Assembly: GCF_008039575.1 (NCBI RefSeq)
Contig: NZ_VDUY01000003.1
Span: 124,001 to 188,000, forward strand
DNA length: 64,000 bases
Source: Zeimonas arvi
GTDB lineage: Bacteria; Pseudomonadota; Gammaproteobacteria; Burkholderiales; Burkholderiaceae_E
Direction: 5' to 3'
Shown: piece by piece, positions 1 through 8,713 of the stretch
Numbering within the stretch: position 1 is the first letter of the stretch
How the letters are laid out: the number at the start of each line of letters is the position of its first letter
The notes under the pieces: model-generated
Seen by the model: only the letters and a program-made list of their open reading frames with translations
The model's database searches: none
Told to the model about the DNA's origin: nothing
Program-made: the position numbers and the translations under genes

Positions 1-890
1 CGGAATGAAACCGAAGTGGCGCCCAGCCCGCTGGTCTGCGGGATCGGCAGCTCGCCGCCGGCCACGAAGCGCGCCGACCCGCCACTGCGGCAGGCAAGCC
101 GCGGCTCGGCCAGCACGACCGCATCGCCGTTCTGGACCATCAGGTTGATCATGGAGCCGATCGAGGTGGCGATGCCCAGGGTGGTGGCGAAGGGCGCGAT
201 GCGCGAGCGCACCTCGAGCCCGGCCTGGGCCGCAGCGCCGCCTGCGCCGAAAGCCGCGCTGCGCTGCAGGTCGCCGATCAGGCCGAAGCTCGGCCCCTGG
301 GCGGTGCCGCTCCACTTGACGCCCAGGTTCTTCATCGCGTCGCGCCGGATCTCGACCATGCGGACGTCCATCTCGATCATCCGCTCGCGGCCCATGCGGC
401 TCACCAGGTTGACGATCTGCGGATAACGGCCGGCGACCTCGGCGATGCGGACCGCCTGCTCCTCGCTGACGCCCGAGCCCTCGATCACGACCTTGTCGCC
501 GACGATGCGCGGCGTGACGCCCGGGGTGTCGCCGAGCATGGCGCGGACCTCGGACAGCATGCGGCTGGCGTCGGCCGGCACCACGCTGATCGAGAGGTGC
601 CGTTCGGCGCCGTCTCGGGTCCACAGGTAGAGCACGCTCTGGCCCGGCGCCTCCGGGATCAGCAGCAGCTGGCCGCGATCGAGCGCACTGGCTTGCAGCA
701 CCTTGCCGTTGCCGATCGCGATGCGGCGCAGCTCGCCGACCTGCAGCACCCGGACCTCGCCCACGTAGAGCTCGAGCTGCTCGCGATCGGCGGACTCGGC
801 TGCGGCCGCCCCCGCGCCGAGCAGCAGGGCCAGTGCCAGCAGCGCCGCGCAGAGCGTGCGCAGGCGCGCGTCGTTCAGGAGGGCTCTCAT
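1..890 (-). CDS. cpaC: Tad pilus secretin CpaC/RcpA, 3' end outside the window
   Basis: Outer-membrane secretin of the Tad/Flp pilus system. The visible N-terminal part starts with a signal peptide (hydrophobic run ALLALALLLGAGAAAA, cleavage near AAAES), then the N-terminal secretin domain with an IGNGKVLQ segment and a BON-like region (VEGSGVSEEQAVRIAEVAG), then the start of the secretin core (MIEMDVRMVEIRRDAMKNLG). The C-terminal beta-barrel lies beyond the window. The ATG at 890 overlaps the cpaB stop in an ATGA junction, so the two are translationally coupled, which fixes the start. The order cpaB-cpaC is standard for Tad loci. Confidence 0.9.
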   Translation of the reverse strand, partial: MRALLNDARLRTLCAALLALALLLGAGAAAAESADREQLELYVGEVRVLQVGELRRIAIGNGKVLQASALDRGQLLLIPEAPGQSVLYLWTRDGAERHLSISVVPADASRMLSEVRAMLGDTPGVTPRIVGDKVVIEGSGVSEEQAVRIAEVAGRYPQIVNLVSRMGRERMIEMDVRMVEIRRDAMKNLGVKWSGTAQGPSFGLIGDLQRSAAFGAGGAAAQAGLEVRSRIAPFATTLGIATSIGSMINLMVQNGDAVVLAEPRLACRSGGSARFVAGGELPIPQTSGLGATSVSF

Positions 891-1909
891 CGCGCGTCTC
901 CGGCAGCGACCCGAACGGCCGCATCGGCGATCGAGTCTCCCGTTCCGCGGCCGATGGCACCCGCGACCTCGCCACCGTTCTCCACACGTCGCAGCGGACC
1001 GCCATTGCCGCCGACGATCAGCTCCGGCCCGGACGCCTTGCGAACCGCGGCAGGCGGCTCGCGGCGGACTCCGAGCAAGGTGGACACGTCGAGCGCCGCC
1101 GCGGCCACCGGCGCGCGGTCCTCCGGGTTGCGCAGGGTGGCGGTGAGCCGCCCGCTTCGCTGGGCCACGATCAGGCGCTGGGCCTGCTCGGGCGCGACCT
1201 CGACCGTGATCGAGGTGAACTGCCGGCCGCTGCCTGTCGGGTCGCCGCTGGGCGCGATCTGGCTGCCGGTTGCGAGCACTGCGAGGTCCTGCATCAGCGG
1301 CGCGGTGACCTCTTCGGCGGGCGCCATGCCGGGCAACACGGGCGGACGAACGGTGAAGAGCAGGTCGATCCGGTCGCCGGGCTGCAGCATTCCGGAGACC
1401 GAGTTCACCTCGTCGACCTGGATGGTCATGGCCCGGATGCCGTGCCGGATACGGTTCGAGAAGTTGCCCTCGTAGGGCTGCTCGACCACCGTGGGCAGCA
1501 GCGGCTCGCCGCTGCGCATGGGCTGCGACAGGCGCATGCCTTCGACCTGTCCGAAGGCGTCCGGGCGCACCGATCCGCCGGGCGCGAACTCGGCCGGCAT
1601 GCTGCGCACCGCCATCGTGTCCGGCCCCACGGTGCTGCCCGGCTGCAGGTCGGTCTTGGCGACGACCACCTGCACCATGGCGCGCGGCGGGTTCAGGCGC
1701 TCGCGCTCGGTGGCGATGCGCTCGGCGATGTATCCGCGCGCGCCGCCCACTGCCAACGCGCCGAAGGCGCCGGCCACGAGCAGCAGAACCAGCGTGCGGT
1801 TGCGCGCCAGACGCAGGGGCAGGCCGGCGAGCCGCTCGAGGCGCGACTGCTGCGGGGGCCTCATCGTGATTGGGGAGGGCGTTGTTGCGCCCGGGTTGTC
1901 GAGGCTCAT
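887..1909 (-). CDS. cpaB: Flp pilus assembly protein CpaB/RcpC
   Basis: Periplasmic, membrane-anchored Tad pilus assembly protein of 340 residues. It has a single membrane segment near residues 38-58 (TLVLLLVAGAFGALAVGGARG), followed by a SAF-type domain (VVVAKTDLQPGSTVGPDTMAVRSMP) and an RcpC-type C-terminal domain with the typical QVDEVNSVSGMLQPGDRIDLLFTV stretch in shorter pieces. The C-terminal tail of about 60 residues is Gly/Ala-rich and probably flexible. The stop codon overlaps the cpaC start. It lies 39 bp downstream of the small pilin-like gene and is probably in the same operon. Confidence 0.92.
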   Translation of the reverse strand: MSLDNPGATTPSPITMRPPQQSRLERLAGLPLRLARNRTLVLLLVAGAFGALAVGGARGYIAERIATERERLNPPRAMVQVVVAKTDLQPGSTVGPDTMAVRSMPAEFAPGGSVRPDAFGQVEGMRLSQPMRSGEPLLPTVVEQPYEGNFSNRIRHGIRAMTIQVDEVNSVSGMLQPGDRIDLLFTVRPPVLPGMAPAEEVTAPLMQDLAVLATGSQIAPSGDPTGSGRQFTSITVEVAPEQAQRLIVAQRSGRLTATLRNPEDRAPVAAAALDVSTLLGVRREPPAAVRKASGPELIVGGNGGPLRRVENGGEVAGAIGRGTGDSIADAAVRVAAGDAR

Positions 1910-1948
1910 GACAGGGTCTCCGGTCTCTCGGTTCAGCGGATGTTCGGG

Positions 1949-2179
1949 TCAGGGTTTCGAGACTTCGGCGGTGAAGCGCTGATACCGATCGCCGAGCGCG
2001 TCGAACACTTGCTCCAACGGGCTGTTGGGGCCCGCCGCCAGCGCCATCGACACCAGCGACAGCACGACCAGATACTCGGCGAGGGACTGGCCCGCGAGCC
2101 GGCCCCCGCCGTGTGTGCGCCCTGCCTTGCGCCTTTCCGCCCCGGGTCCGGGCTTCACGCTTCCTGCCTTGGTTTTCAT
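1949..2179 (-). CDS. Second Flp-like pilin or pseudopilin
   Basis: Small 76-residue protein with the layout of a type IVb prepilin: a basic leader of about 30 residues, a cleavage-like motif GQSLAEY, then a hydrophobic helix (LVVLSLVSMALAAG) and a short polar tail. In Flp pilins the leader peptidase cuts after G and before a residue followed by a conserved E and Y; this gene has E at position 35 and Y at 36. The tail after the helix is only about 26 residues. Start chosen at ATG 2179, preceded by GGAGG with 7-nt spacing; this ATG also overlaps the upstream stop (ATGA). It differs from the first pilin at 5176-5460, so it could be a minor pilin. Confidence 0.72.
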   Translation of the reverse strand: MKTKAGSVKPGPGAERRKAGRTHGGGRLAGQSLAEYLVVLSLVSMALAAGPNSPLEQVFDALGDRYQRFTAEVSKP

Positions 2180-2877
2180 CGGCTTGCCTCCATCAGGTGA
2201 ATGACGAGCGCGGTGCCGCGCCCTTCGCGATGCAGCGTGAGCGCGAGCTCCGCCTTGCCGGCCGAGAAGTGCCGGCTGCGCTCGCGCGACGGCTCGGGAT
2301 CCGGATGTCGACCCTCGGTGCGTTGCCTCAGGCCGAAGGTCGCGGCCTTGGCGAGCACCGTGCGATCCGCTTCGGCGATGTCGATCGGCGCCCAGGCGAC
2401 CAGGGTGCGGCCAGGTGCATCGCCGCCGCTGGCCACGTCGGACAGCGTGGTGGCAGTGGACGGCAGCAGACGGTGCGCAAGCGAGTCGGGGCGGGGCTGC
2501 GCGGACAACTGCCACCCGACCAGGTAGCCTTCGCTGCCGCCGCCCGCCGCGCTGCGAAGCTGAAGCGCCTGGATGCCATTGCGGTCCACGCGGGAAAGGT
2601 TTCGCCACGGGCCCGCGTCGTCTCGGCGCAGCAGCGTGCTGGCGCCCTGCCAGGCCGCGGCCACTGCGTCGATGGCCGCGTCCGGCGCGGCCTGCGCGCG
2701 CACCACGCGAAGCACCGCCGGGTGCCCGGCGATGGTCAGCGGGATCGGCGCGGACAGGAACTGCAGGGGCAGGCCCTGGCCCGAGGCGGGCTCTGCCGCT
2801 TCGCTGCGCGGCGCGACGCCGACCAGCGCCACGAAGCCGCCGAGCAGCGCGATCAATGCAGTGGTGGCGCGGTTCAT
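2176..2877 (-). CDS. Unknown secreted protein of the Tad operon
   Basis: A 233-residue protein with a clear signal peptide (LIALLGGFVALVGVA, probable cleavage near SEAA) and no further membrane segment, so it should act in the periplasm or outside. I recognise no family. Its start (ATG 2877) overlaps the stop of the TadE-like gene and its stop overlaps the start of the small pilin-like gene, both as ATGA, so it is made in step with pilin components. A role in pilus assembly or pilin modification is inferred from position only. Confidence 0.75.
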   Translation of the reverse strand: MNRATTALIALLGGFVALVGVAPRSEAAEPASGQGLPLQFLSAPIPLTIAGHPAVLRVVRAQAAPDAAIDAVAAAWQGASTLLRRDDAGPWRNLSRVDRNGIQALQLRSAAGGGSEGYLVGWQLSAQPRPDSLAHRLLPSTATTLSDVASGGDAPGRTLVAWAPIDIAEADRTVLAKAATFGLRQRTEGRHPDPEPSRERSRHFSAGKAELALTLHREGRGTALVIHLMEASR

Positions 2878-3743
2878 GGCTGACCCAGCCTGTCCGCGGG
2901 GACCGCGTCCGGATTCCCCTGCTGCGGACGGAAATCGCCTGCGTACGGCTCGAGTCCGATCGCGCCCATCAGGCCGATCGACCAGCGGGTGAGCTGGTAG
3001 CCGACCGCAAGCCGGGTCTCGCGCACCGAATCGAGCCGCGAGCCGGCGCCGCTCCGGGCGAGCACGCTGGCTGCGCCATTGTCGGGACCCGAGGCGTTCC
3101 AGGCGTCGGTGAGCACCACGGTGCGGGATCGCATCGTGAGCGCGAGCGGATCGAGCCGCGCGAAGCCCACGTTGGCCGCATGCGAGGGCGCCACCGCCAA
3201 CTGCACCCGCGCCTCGGACAGCCCGCCCTCGATGGCCAGGCCGAAGCGGGCGGGCCCGGCCAGCGTGTCGAGCAGCCTGGCCGCGCTCGCGCCGGGCGCG
3301 CCGTTGCCGAAGGTGAAGCCCGAGCCGTTGTAGAGGCCGCCCGCGCCACCGATGCCGGTGAGGTCGACGCTGGCTGCTCGGCCCAGCGCGGTGCCGAGGC
3401 CGGCATCGAAGCGCTGCGGCGCCACCGCGGCACCGACGTCGGACAGGCGCTCGAGCAGGGGCCGTCCGGCACGGTCGCGCCAGAGCGCCTGACGGTCGAA
3501 GTGCCGCTGGCGCAGCCCCTGCACGAGCCAGTCGACCCGGGCCGGGTCGGCGCAATCGGCAGGCCGAGCCGCGCAGTCGAAGGCAAGCGATCGCGAGGCC
3601 GCCACGGTGGCCGAGCGGATGGACTGGTACTTGCCCAGCAACACGACCAGCACCGCCAGCGGCACCAGCGCGATCGCCACCACCAGGGTCTCGACGAGCG
3701 CCTGGCCGCGCGTGCGCCTGGCGAACAAGGATCTACCGGACAT
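2874..3743 (-). CDS. tadE: TadE-like pseudopilin
   Basis: Protein of 289 residues with an N-terminal prepilin-like segment: basic leader RSLFARRTRG followed by QALVETLVVAIALVPLAVLVV, which matches the TadE/TadF pattern of a G-Q cleavage site, an E five residues in, and a hydrophobic helix. The rest is predicted extracytoplasmic and Gly/Ala-rich. TadE family proteins are pseudopilins needed for Flp pilus formation; most are shorter (about 150-200 residues), so this one has a long C-terminal domain. The ATG at 3743 lies inside the 3' end of the upstream gene (11-bp overlap). No strong Shine-Dalgarno is visible, consistent with translational coupling. Confidence 0.75.
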   Translation of the reverse strand: MSGRSLFARRTRGQALVETLVVAIALVPLAVLVVLLGKYQSIRSATVAASRSLAFDCAARPADCADPARVDWLVQGLRQRHFDRQALWRDRAGRPLLERLSDVGAAVAPQRFDAGLGTALGRAASVDLTGIGGAGGLYNGSGFTFGNGAPGASAARLLDTLAGPARFGLAIEGGLSEARVQLAVAPSHAANVGFARLDPLALTMRSRTVVLTDAWNASGPDNGAASVLARSGAGSRLDSVRETRLAVGYQLTRWSIGLMGAIGLEPYAGDFRPQQGNPDAVPADRLGQP

Positions 3744-5154
3744 AGGCCGCCGCCGCTGCGCGCTCCGCGCTCGTGGGTTGCACCAGGCGTGCCTGCCAGT
3801 AGGGGCTGTACAGGCTCGCGTACTCGATCCGCGCCGGCGCGCCGGGCGGGCGCCGGAAATACGCCTCCGCCGAGGCGAGCGACCACATGCGTCCGCCGGC
3901 AAAGCGCTCGAACAGCCGCAGGCGACCGGTGCCCACGTTGAGCGTGTTGGCGGTGCGCACCGTGTTGCCTTCGATGCGCGCCAGCACCGCCACGCGGGTG
4001 ACCGGAAAGCGCGGGTTGTCGAGCGCGGCGTAGTCGAGGTCGCGCACCCGGGCAATGCCGTCGTAGTGCTGGAAACCCCAATACCCCGCGCCGGCGATGT
4101 CGAAGGCAGCCAGCACCGTGGCGCCGCCGTTGTCCTGCGTGCCGCCGGGCATGGCGAGCAGCCAGCCCGCCGGTGTGCCGTTCGTGGCCTCGGCCGCGCC
4201 CCAGCCGAGCGGCAGGTTCTCCCGGTCGCGGCAGCCGCCGAAGAAGAAGCGGCGTCGCCGCCAGTCGTGGATGGAGCCGGTGTCGGCGGACTCCCAGCGA
4301 TCGAGGCTGGTCATGACCGTGCCGCCGCGCTTGCGATACCACTGGAACCACTTGTCGAAGTCCAGCGTGGTGCCCACGCAGCTCGAGGGCAGCAGCAGCA
4401 GGCGCAGGTCGAGCGAGCGCGGGCCGGCGGTGAAGTTGTCCAGCGCACCGAGCACCAGCTTCTGCAGGCGCTCACGCTCGGGGTCGCCGGCCCACCGACG
4501 AGTGAAGCGCTCGTAGCCGCCTGCGTCGCTCATGGCGAAGGCGAAGAAGCGCGGATCGTTGGCCCGGGCCACTTCGTTGGCGACCGCGCCCATGCCGAAG
4601 GTGTCGGCCGACCGGTGGAGCAGCGCCTGGCTGCGCAACAGCAACTGCTTGTAGCCGAGCACCGGATCCGCGCGCCAGCCGATCTCGTCGGCCGCCGCGC
4701 GCTCGGTCATCTGGCGGGCCTGCGCCGCGATCGACGCGGCGGCCGAGATCACCGTGGCCACCGGCGGATAGACCGCGGCGAGCACGCTCGCGTTGGCGGT
4801 GAAGCGCTCGAAGTACTTGGCCCAGGAGGTCAGGGTGACTGCCTGCGCGACCGCGACCTCCTGGGCGATGATGGCGCGGTTGGAGTAGGCGTGGAAGTTC
4901 AGCACCCGCGCCCGCCAGAGCGCGGCGCTCCAGGCAGCGGCGTCGGCCGCGTTGTCGAGCCGCTGCCGGGTGTCCAGCGTCTGGCCGGTGGAGAACAGGA
5001 AGAAGAGCCCGAGCGCCCCCGCCATCAGCAGGACCAGCCCCAGCGCGAGCGCCTGGCCGAGCTGGGCGGCTCGGACCGGGACGCGCCCCAGCGGAGCACG
5101 CCGCGCCCGGGCACGGCTGCAGAGCGCATCGCGGCGAAGAGCCCGGGCGTGCAT
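3733..5154 (-). CDS. tadG: TadG-like Tad pilus protein
   Basis: A 473-residue protein with one N-terminal membrane helix (GQALALGLVLLMAGALGLFF, about residues 33-52) followed by the TadG-type stretch DTRQRLDNAADAAAWSAAL. This N-terminal pattern is typical of the TadG/TadE-like Flp pilus assembly family. The large C-terminal part is extracytoplasmic and has no recognisable von Willebrand A domain, which longer TadG proteins carry. It lies between the flp pilin (21 bp upstream) and the TadE-like gene, with which it overlaps. Assignment to TadG rests on the N-terminus and the context. Confidence 0.75.
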   Translation of the reverse strand: MHARALRRDALCSRARARRAPLGRVPVRAAQLGQALALGLVLLMAGALGLFFLFSTGQTLDTRQRLDNAADAAAWSAALWRARVLNFHAYSNRAIIAQEVAVAQAVTLTSWAKYFERFTANASVLAAVYPPVATVISAAASIAAQARQMTERAAADEIGWRADPVLGYKQLLLRSQALLHRSADTFGMGAVANEVARANDPRFFAFAMSDAGGYERFTRRWAGDPERERLQKLVLGALDNFTAGPRSLDLRLLLLPSSCVGTTLDFDKWFQWYRKRGGTVMTSLDRWESADTGSIHDWRRRRFFFGGCRDRENLPLGWGAAEATNGTPAGWLLAMPGGTQDNGGATVLAAFDIAGAGYWGFQHYDGIARVRDLDYAALDNPRFPVTRVAVLARIEGNTVRTANTLNVGTGRLRLFERFAGGRMWSLASAEAYFRRPPGAPARIEYASLYSPYWQARLVQPTSAERAAAAAYVR

Positions 5155-5175
5155 GACGAATGCTCCGGATGCCGC

Positions 5176-5460
5176 TCAGCGGTTGCCGAGGTTGTAGTTG
5201 TCGAGCCCCTTGCGCTGGTTGGCGTTGGTCGAGGCGGCGTTGGCGTTGGTCTGCGCGTTGCCGATGGCGGCGGTGGCGTCCTGCCCGGACATTTCGAGCG
5301 CGAGGCCGGCGGTCTGGTTGCGCAAGGTCTGGCCGAACAAGGTGTAGATGCCGATGGCGGCGACTGCGATCAGCGCGACGACCACGATGTACTCGGTCAT
5401 GCCCTGGCCGCGCTGGCGGCGCCGGCCGCGCGAGAGGGAGAGATTGCGGGAGAGTTGCAT
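5176..5460 (-). CDS. flp: Flp-type major pilin
   Basis: A 94-residue type IVb prepilin. The basic leader ends in RRQRGQG and is followed by MTEYIVVVALIAVAAIGIYT, the classic Flp pattern with E and Y just after the cleavage site and a hydrophobic assembly helix. The C-terminal part is Asn/Ala-rich (NAQTNANAASTNANQRKG). Start at ATG 5460, preceded by AGGAG with 7-nt spacing. That Shine-Dalgarno lies inside one arm of a perfect 9-bp inverted repeat (see 5465-5513), which suggests control of translation. It is first in the visible Tad gene series and probably encodes the major pilin. Confidence 0.9.
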   Translation of the reverse strand: MQLSRNLSLSRGRRRQRGQGMTEYIVVVALIAVAAIGIYTLFGQTLRNQTAGLALEMSGQDATAAIGNAQTNANAASTNANQRKGLDNYNLGNR

Positions 5461-5464
5461 GGCG

Positions 5465-5513
5465 GGCTCCTGTGCCGGTGCGTGCCGCGCCGGGTGGCGC
5501 GACGACAGGAGCC
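5465..5513 (-). promoter_or_regulatory. Hairpin that would hide the flp Shine-Dalgarno
   Basis: On the minus strand the leader of flp reads GGCTCCTGT, a 31-nt loop, then ACAGGAGCC and four bases later the ATG. The arms are a perfect 9-bp match (5505-5513 with 5465-5473). The AGGAG used for flp lies in the second arm. The loop holds a second 6-bp stem, CGCGCC with GGCGCG (5486-5491 and 5496-5501). If the transcript starts upstream of 5513, ribosome access to flp would depend on opening this stem. Confidence 0.6.
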
Positions 5514-5590
5514 ATGCTGGATTCGGCGCGGCTTGCGCGCCATTGCACGGAGCGACTAGGCCGGAGGGGAATAGGACACTCGGTCTATTG

Positions 5591-5727
5591 ACGCCCTGCC
5601 CGCGGAGTTCCGCTTCGAGGGAACCGAGGTCTCGGTGCGCAGGGACCCGCGCACCGGCGAGGTGATCCTCTCGGGGCGACCAGCCGGGCTCGATCGGGCA
5701 GACTTCTTCGCCTTGCGGGACTTCTGA
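5591..5727 (+). pseudogene. Remnant of a VapB/VagC-type antitoxin
   Basis: The last about 45 codons of an AbrB-like antitoxin survive: [18 protein letters not shown], then TGEVILS and a C-terminal ADFFALRDF ending at TGA 5725-5727. The N-terminal DNA-binding strand that normally precedes PAEFRFEG (start codon and about 15 residues ending in a SQAVR-like motif) is absent; the sequence upstream belongs to the flp leader region. The stop overlaps the start of the broken vapC in a TGATG junction, the usual arrangement for these pairs. Confidence 0.65.
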
Positions 5728-6082
5728 TGTCGCGTCGCGCCCTTCGTCTGCTCGACACCGACATCGTCAGCGACATCCTCCGTGGGACCCTTCCAGGTGC
5801 CGACGCTCGCCTCCTATCCGCTCCCGCGAACTCGCTCTACATCTCGGTCATCACGCGCGGAGAGCTGAAGTTCGGCCTGAGCCGGAAGCCGGGGCGCTAC
5901 GCCTGGCCCGGCTGGTTGACGACTCCCTGCTCAGGGTCCCTTCGCTCGACTGGAACAGCGACGCCGCCGACGCTTACGGCACGCTACGCGCCGAACTGGA
6001 GCGGCGCGGCAGCCCCATCGGCAACCTCGACACCTGATTGCGGCCCACGCACTGGCGCTGGCGCACGAATCCAAGGCTGGCG
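5727..6082 (+). pseudogene. Broken VapC-type PIN-domain toxin
   Basis: The reading frame starting at ATG 5727 gives the PIN-domain N-terminus LLDTDIVSDILRG and SVITRGELKFGLSRKPG. Near 5897 homology moves to another frame (LRLARLVDDSLLRVPSLDW, then ADAYGTLRAELERRGSPIGNLD), and near 6034 to a third (LIAAHALALAHE). Two frameshifts are therefore present, and the last part of the protein, including the final acidic residue region, is missing. It cannot encode a working toxin. Together with the truncated antitoxin it is a dead toxin-antitoxin locus. Confidence 0.75.
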
Positions 6083-6109
6083 TAAAAAAGAGAGCGCCCG
6101 AAGGCGCTC
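6083..6109 (-). terminator. Rho-independent terminator of the PEP-CTERM gene
   Basis: On the minus strand a perfect 7-bp stem GAGCGCC/GGCGCTC with a TTCG loop (6092-6109) is followed by a TCTTTTTT run. It lies 85 bp after the stop of the gene at 6195-6818. Confidence 0.85.
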
Positions 6110-6194
6110 ACCGAAGCCGGGCGGTCGCGCCGCCCGACGTTCTTGTTGTTGCTTCTTGCTGCTTGTTCTTTCTTGCCGTTCTTCGCCTCGAGCT

Positions 6195-6818
6195 TCAGGC
6201 CCGGCGGCGGCCGATGGCGCCCAGGCCGAGCAGACCGAGGCCGAGCAGGCCGAGCGTGGCCGGCACCGGCACCTTGGCGAAGGCGTGGTTGTCCGATTCG
6301 AAGGCGTTCTGCGTGCTGGTCAGGCGGATCTGGTTGAAGAACACGTCGGCGCCCAGGAAGATGTTCCAGTAGATGCCCTGCTGCTGGTTGCCGGTGGCCG
6401 ACTGGTTGGCCGCGGCGGCAAGCTGGCTGCCGGTGTAGGACAGGACGCTGCTGTCGGTCAGCGTGAAGGCGATCGTGTTGTACGCGTCCAGCGAGCCGGC
6501 CAGCAGGCCGAAGTAGTTGTAGTCGGCGCCGGCGTCGATCGTGATGTCGACCGGTGTGCCGATCGTGGGCCCCACGGTCAGGTAGTTGCCGGTGGAACCG
6601 GGCGGCTGGGCGGTCACGCCACCGACCGAACCGGTGGTGATGCTGCCCGCGGCGGTGCCGTAGCTGACAGCCGCGCAGGTGGCGCCATCGAAATCGACGG
6701 TGCAAGCCCCCGCGACATCGCTGCCCGGCCCGGCAGAGGTCCAGATCGTGGCGGCCGAAGCCGAGGTGGTGGCCGCTGCGGCGATCGACAGCGCAATCAG
6801 GATTTTCCTCATCGACAT
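6195..6818 (-). CDS. PEP-CTERM-type exported protein
   Basis: A 207-residue protein with a signal peptide (MRKILIALSIAAAATTSASA) and a C-terminal sorting tail: a VPVPATLGLLGLGLLGLGA hydrophobic segment followed by RRR. This tail is the PEP-CTERM signature, in which VPxPATLG replaces the usual VPEP. Such proteins are recognised by an exosortase and reach the outer surface. The middle is Thr/Ser/Gly-rich and probably beta-structured. No exosortase lies in this window. Start at ATG 6818 is backed by GGAG just upstream; a second in-frame ATG lies two codons later. Base composition in the upstream region is AT-rich compared with the rest of the window. Confidence 0.8.
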   Translation of the reverse strand: MSMRKILIALSIAAAATTSASAATIWTSAGPGSDVAGACTVDFDGATCAAVSYGTAAGSITTGSVGGVTAQPPGSTGNYLTVGPTIGTPVDITIDAGADYNYFGLLAGSLDAYNTIAFTLTDSSVLSYTGSQLAAAANQSATGNQQQGIYWNIFLGADVFFNQIRLTSTQNAFESDNHAFAKVPVPATLGLLGLGLLGLGAIGRRRA

Positions 6819-6887
6819 TGCTCCTTCGTTCAAAGTTTTGCGTCGAACGAACTCAGCAAGCTTCGGGCCAGAAATACCAACCCATTG

Positions 6888-6914
6888 ATTATCAAAATTA
6901 TTATGCCTTGCCAA
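6888..6914 (-). promoter_or_regulatory. Candidate promoter of the PEP-CTERM gene
   Basis: On the minus strand TTGGCA (6914-6909, five of six matches to the -35 consensus) and GATAAT (6893-6888, five of six matches to the -10 consensus) are separated by 15 bp in an AT-rich island. The spacing is short, so the call is tentative. The implied leader is about 65 nt. Confidence 0.35.
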
Positions 6915-7026
6915 TCAAGTGGCACCTGAAGTCGTGTAAATCCTCCCGACGTGAATTCGGTCACGAATCGAAACCTCCGCCCGGCCGATCTTCCATCGGG
7001 CGCATCCGGGGAAATCGGGCGCGGTC

Positions 7027-7057
7027 AAGAAAAAAGGGGCCGGCAAGCGCCGGCCCC
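7027..7057 (-). terminator. Rho-independent terminator of aceA
   Basis: On the minus strand a perfect 9-bp stem GGGGCCGGC/GCCGGCCCC with a four-base loop (7036-7057) is followed by TTTTTTC. It lies about 80 bp after the aceA stop. The rest of the 317-bp gap between 6819 and 7135 holds the promoter region of the PEP-CTERM gene and nothing else that I can see. Confidence 0.9.
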
Positions 7058-7135
7058 AAACATCGTTCCCAGGAGAAGCACTCTTGGAAACGCACCGCGG
7101 CGCGAACGCCGCGGCTCACCCGCAAATCGTCCCGA

Positions 7136-8458
<1,323 letters not shown>

Positions 8459-8713
8459 GGTCGTTCTCTCCTGTCAGTGAAGTTGGGAAACCTTCCGCGC
8501 CGAACCGTCGAAGATTCGGCGGCGCGATGGACAAGAGATTACCGACCGGATGTGCGCCGCAACATGAAAAAGTCACGGCGGACAAAACACTATATCTTAT
8601 TGTTTATCAACGTCTTATATAGCCCATTCCGTATTGCGCAACATTCTTTACCACGATGAAAAATATGCATGGCGCGTTGCGTCATCATAATTTCACGATG
8701 CGATATTCGTTTT

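Noticed and set aside
8498-8521. 7-bp stem in the aceA leader as a riboswitch
   Set aside because: A single short stem with no conserved core; it is recorded only within the aceA entry.
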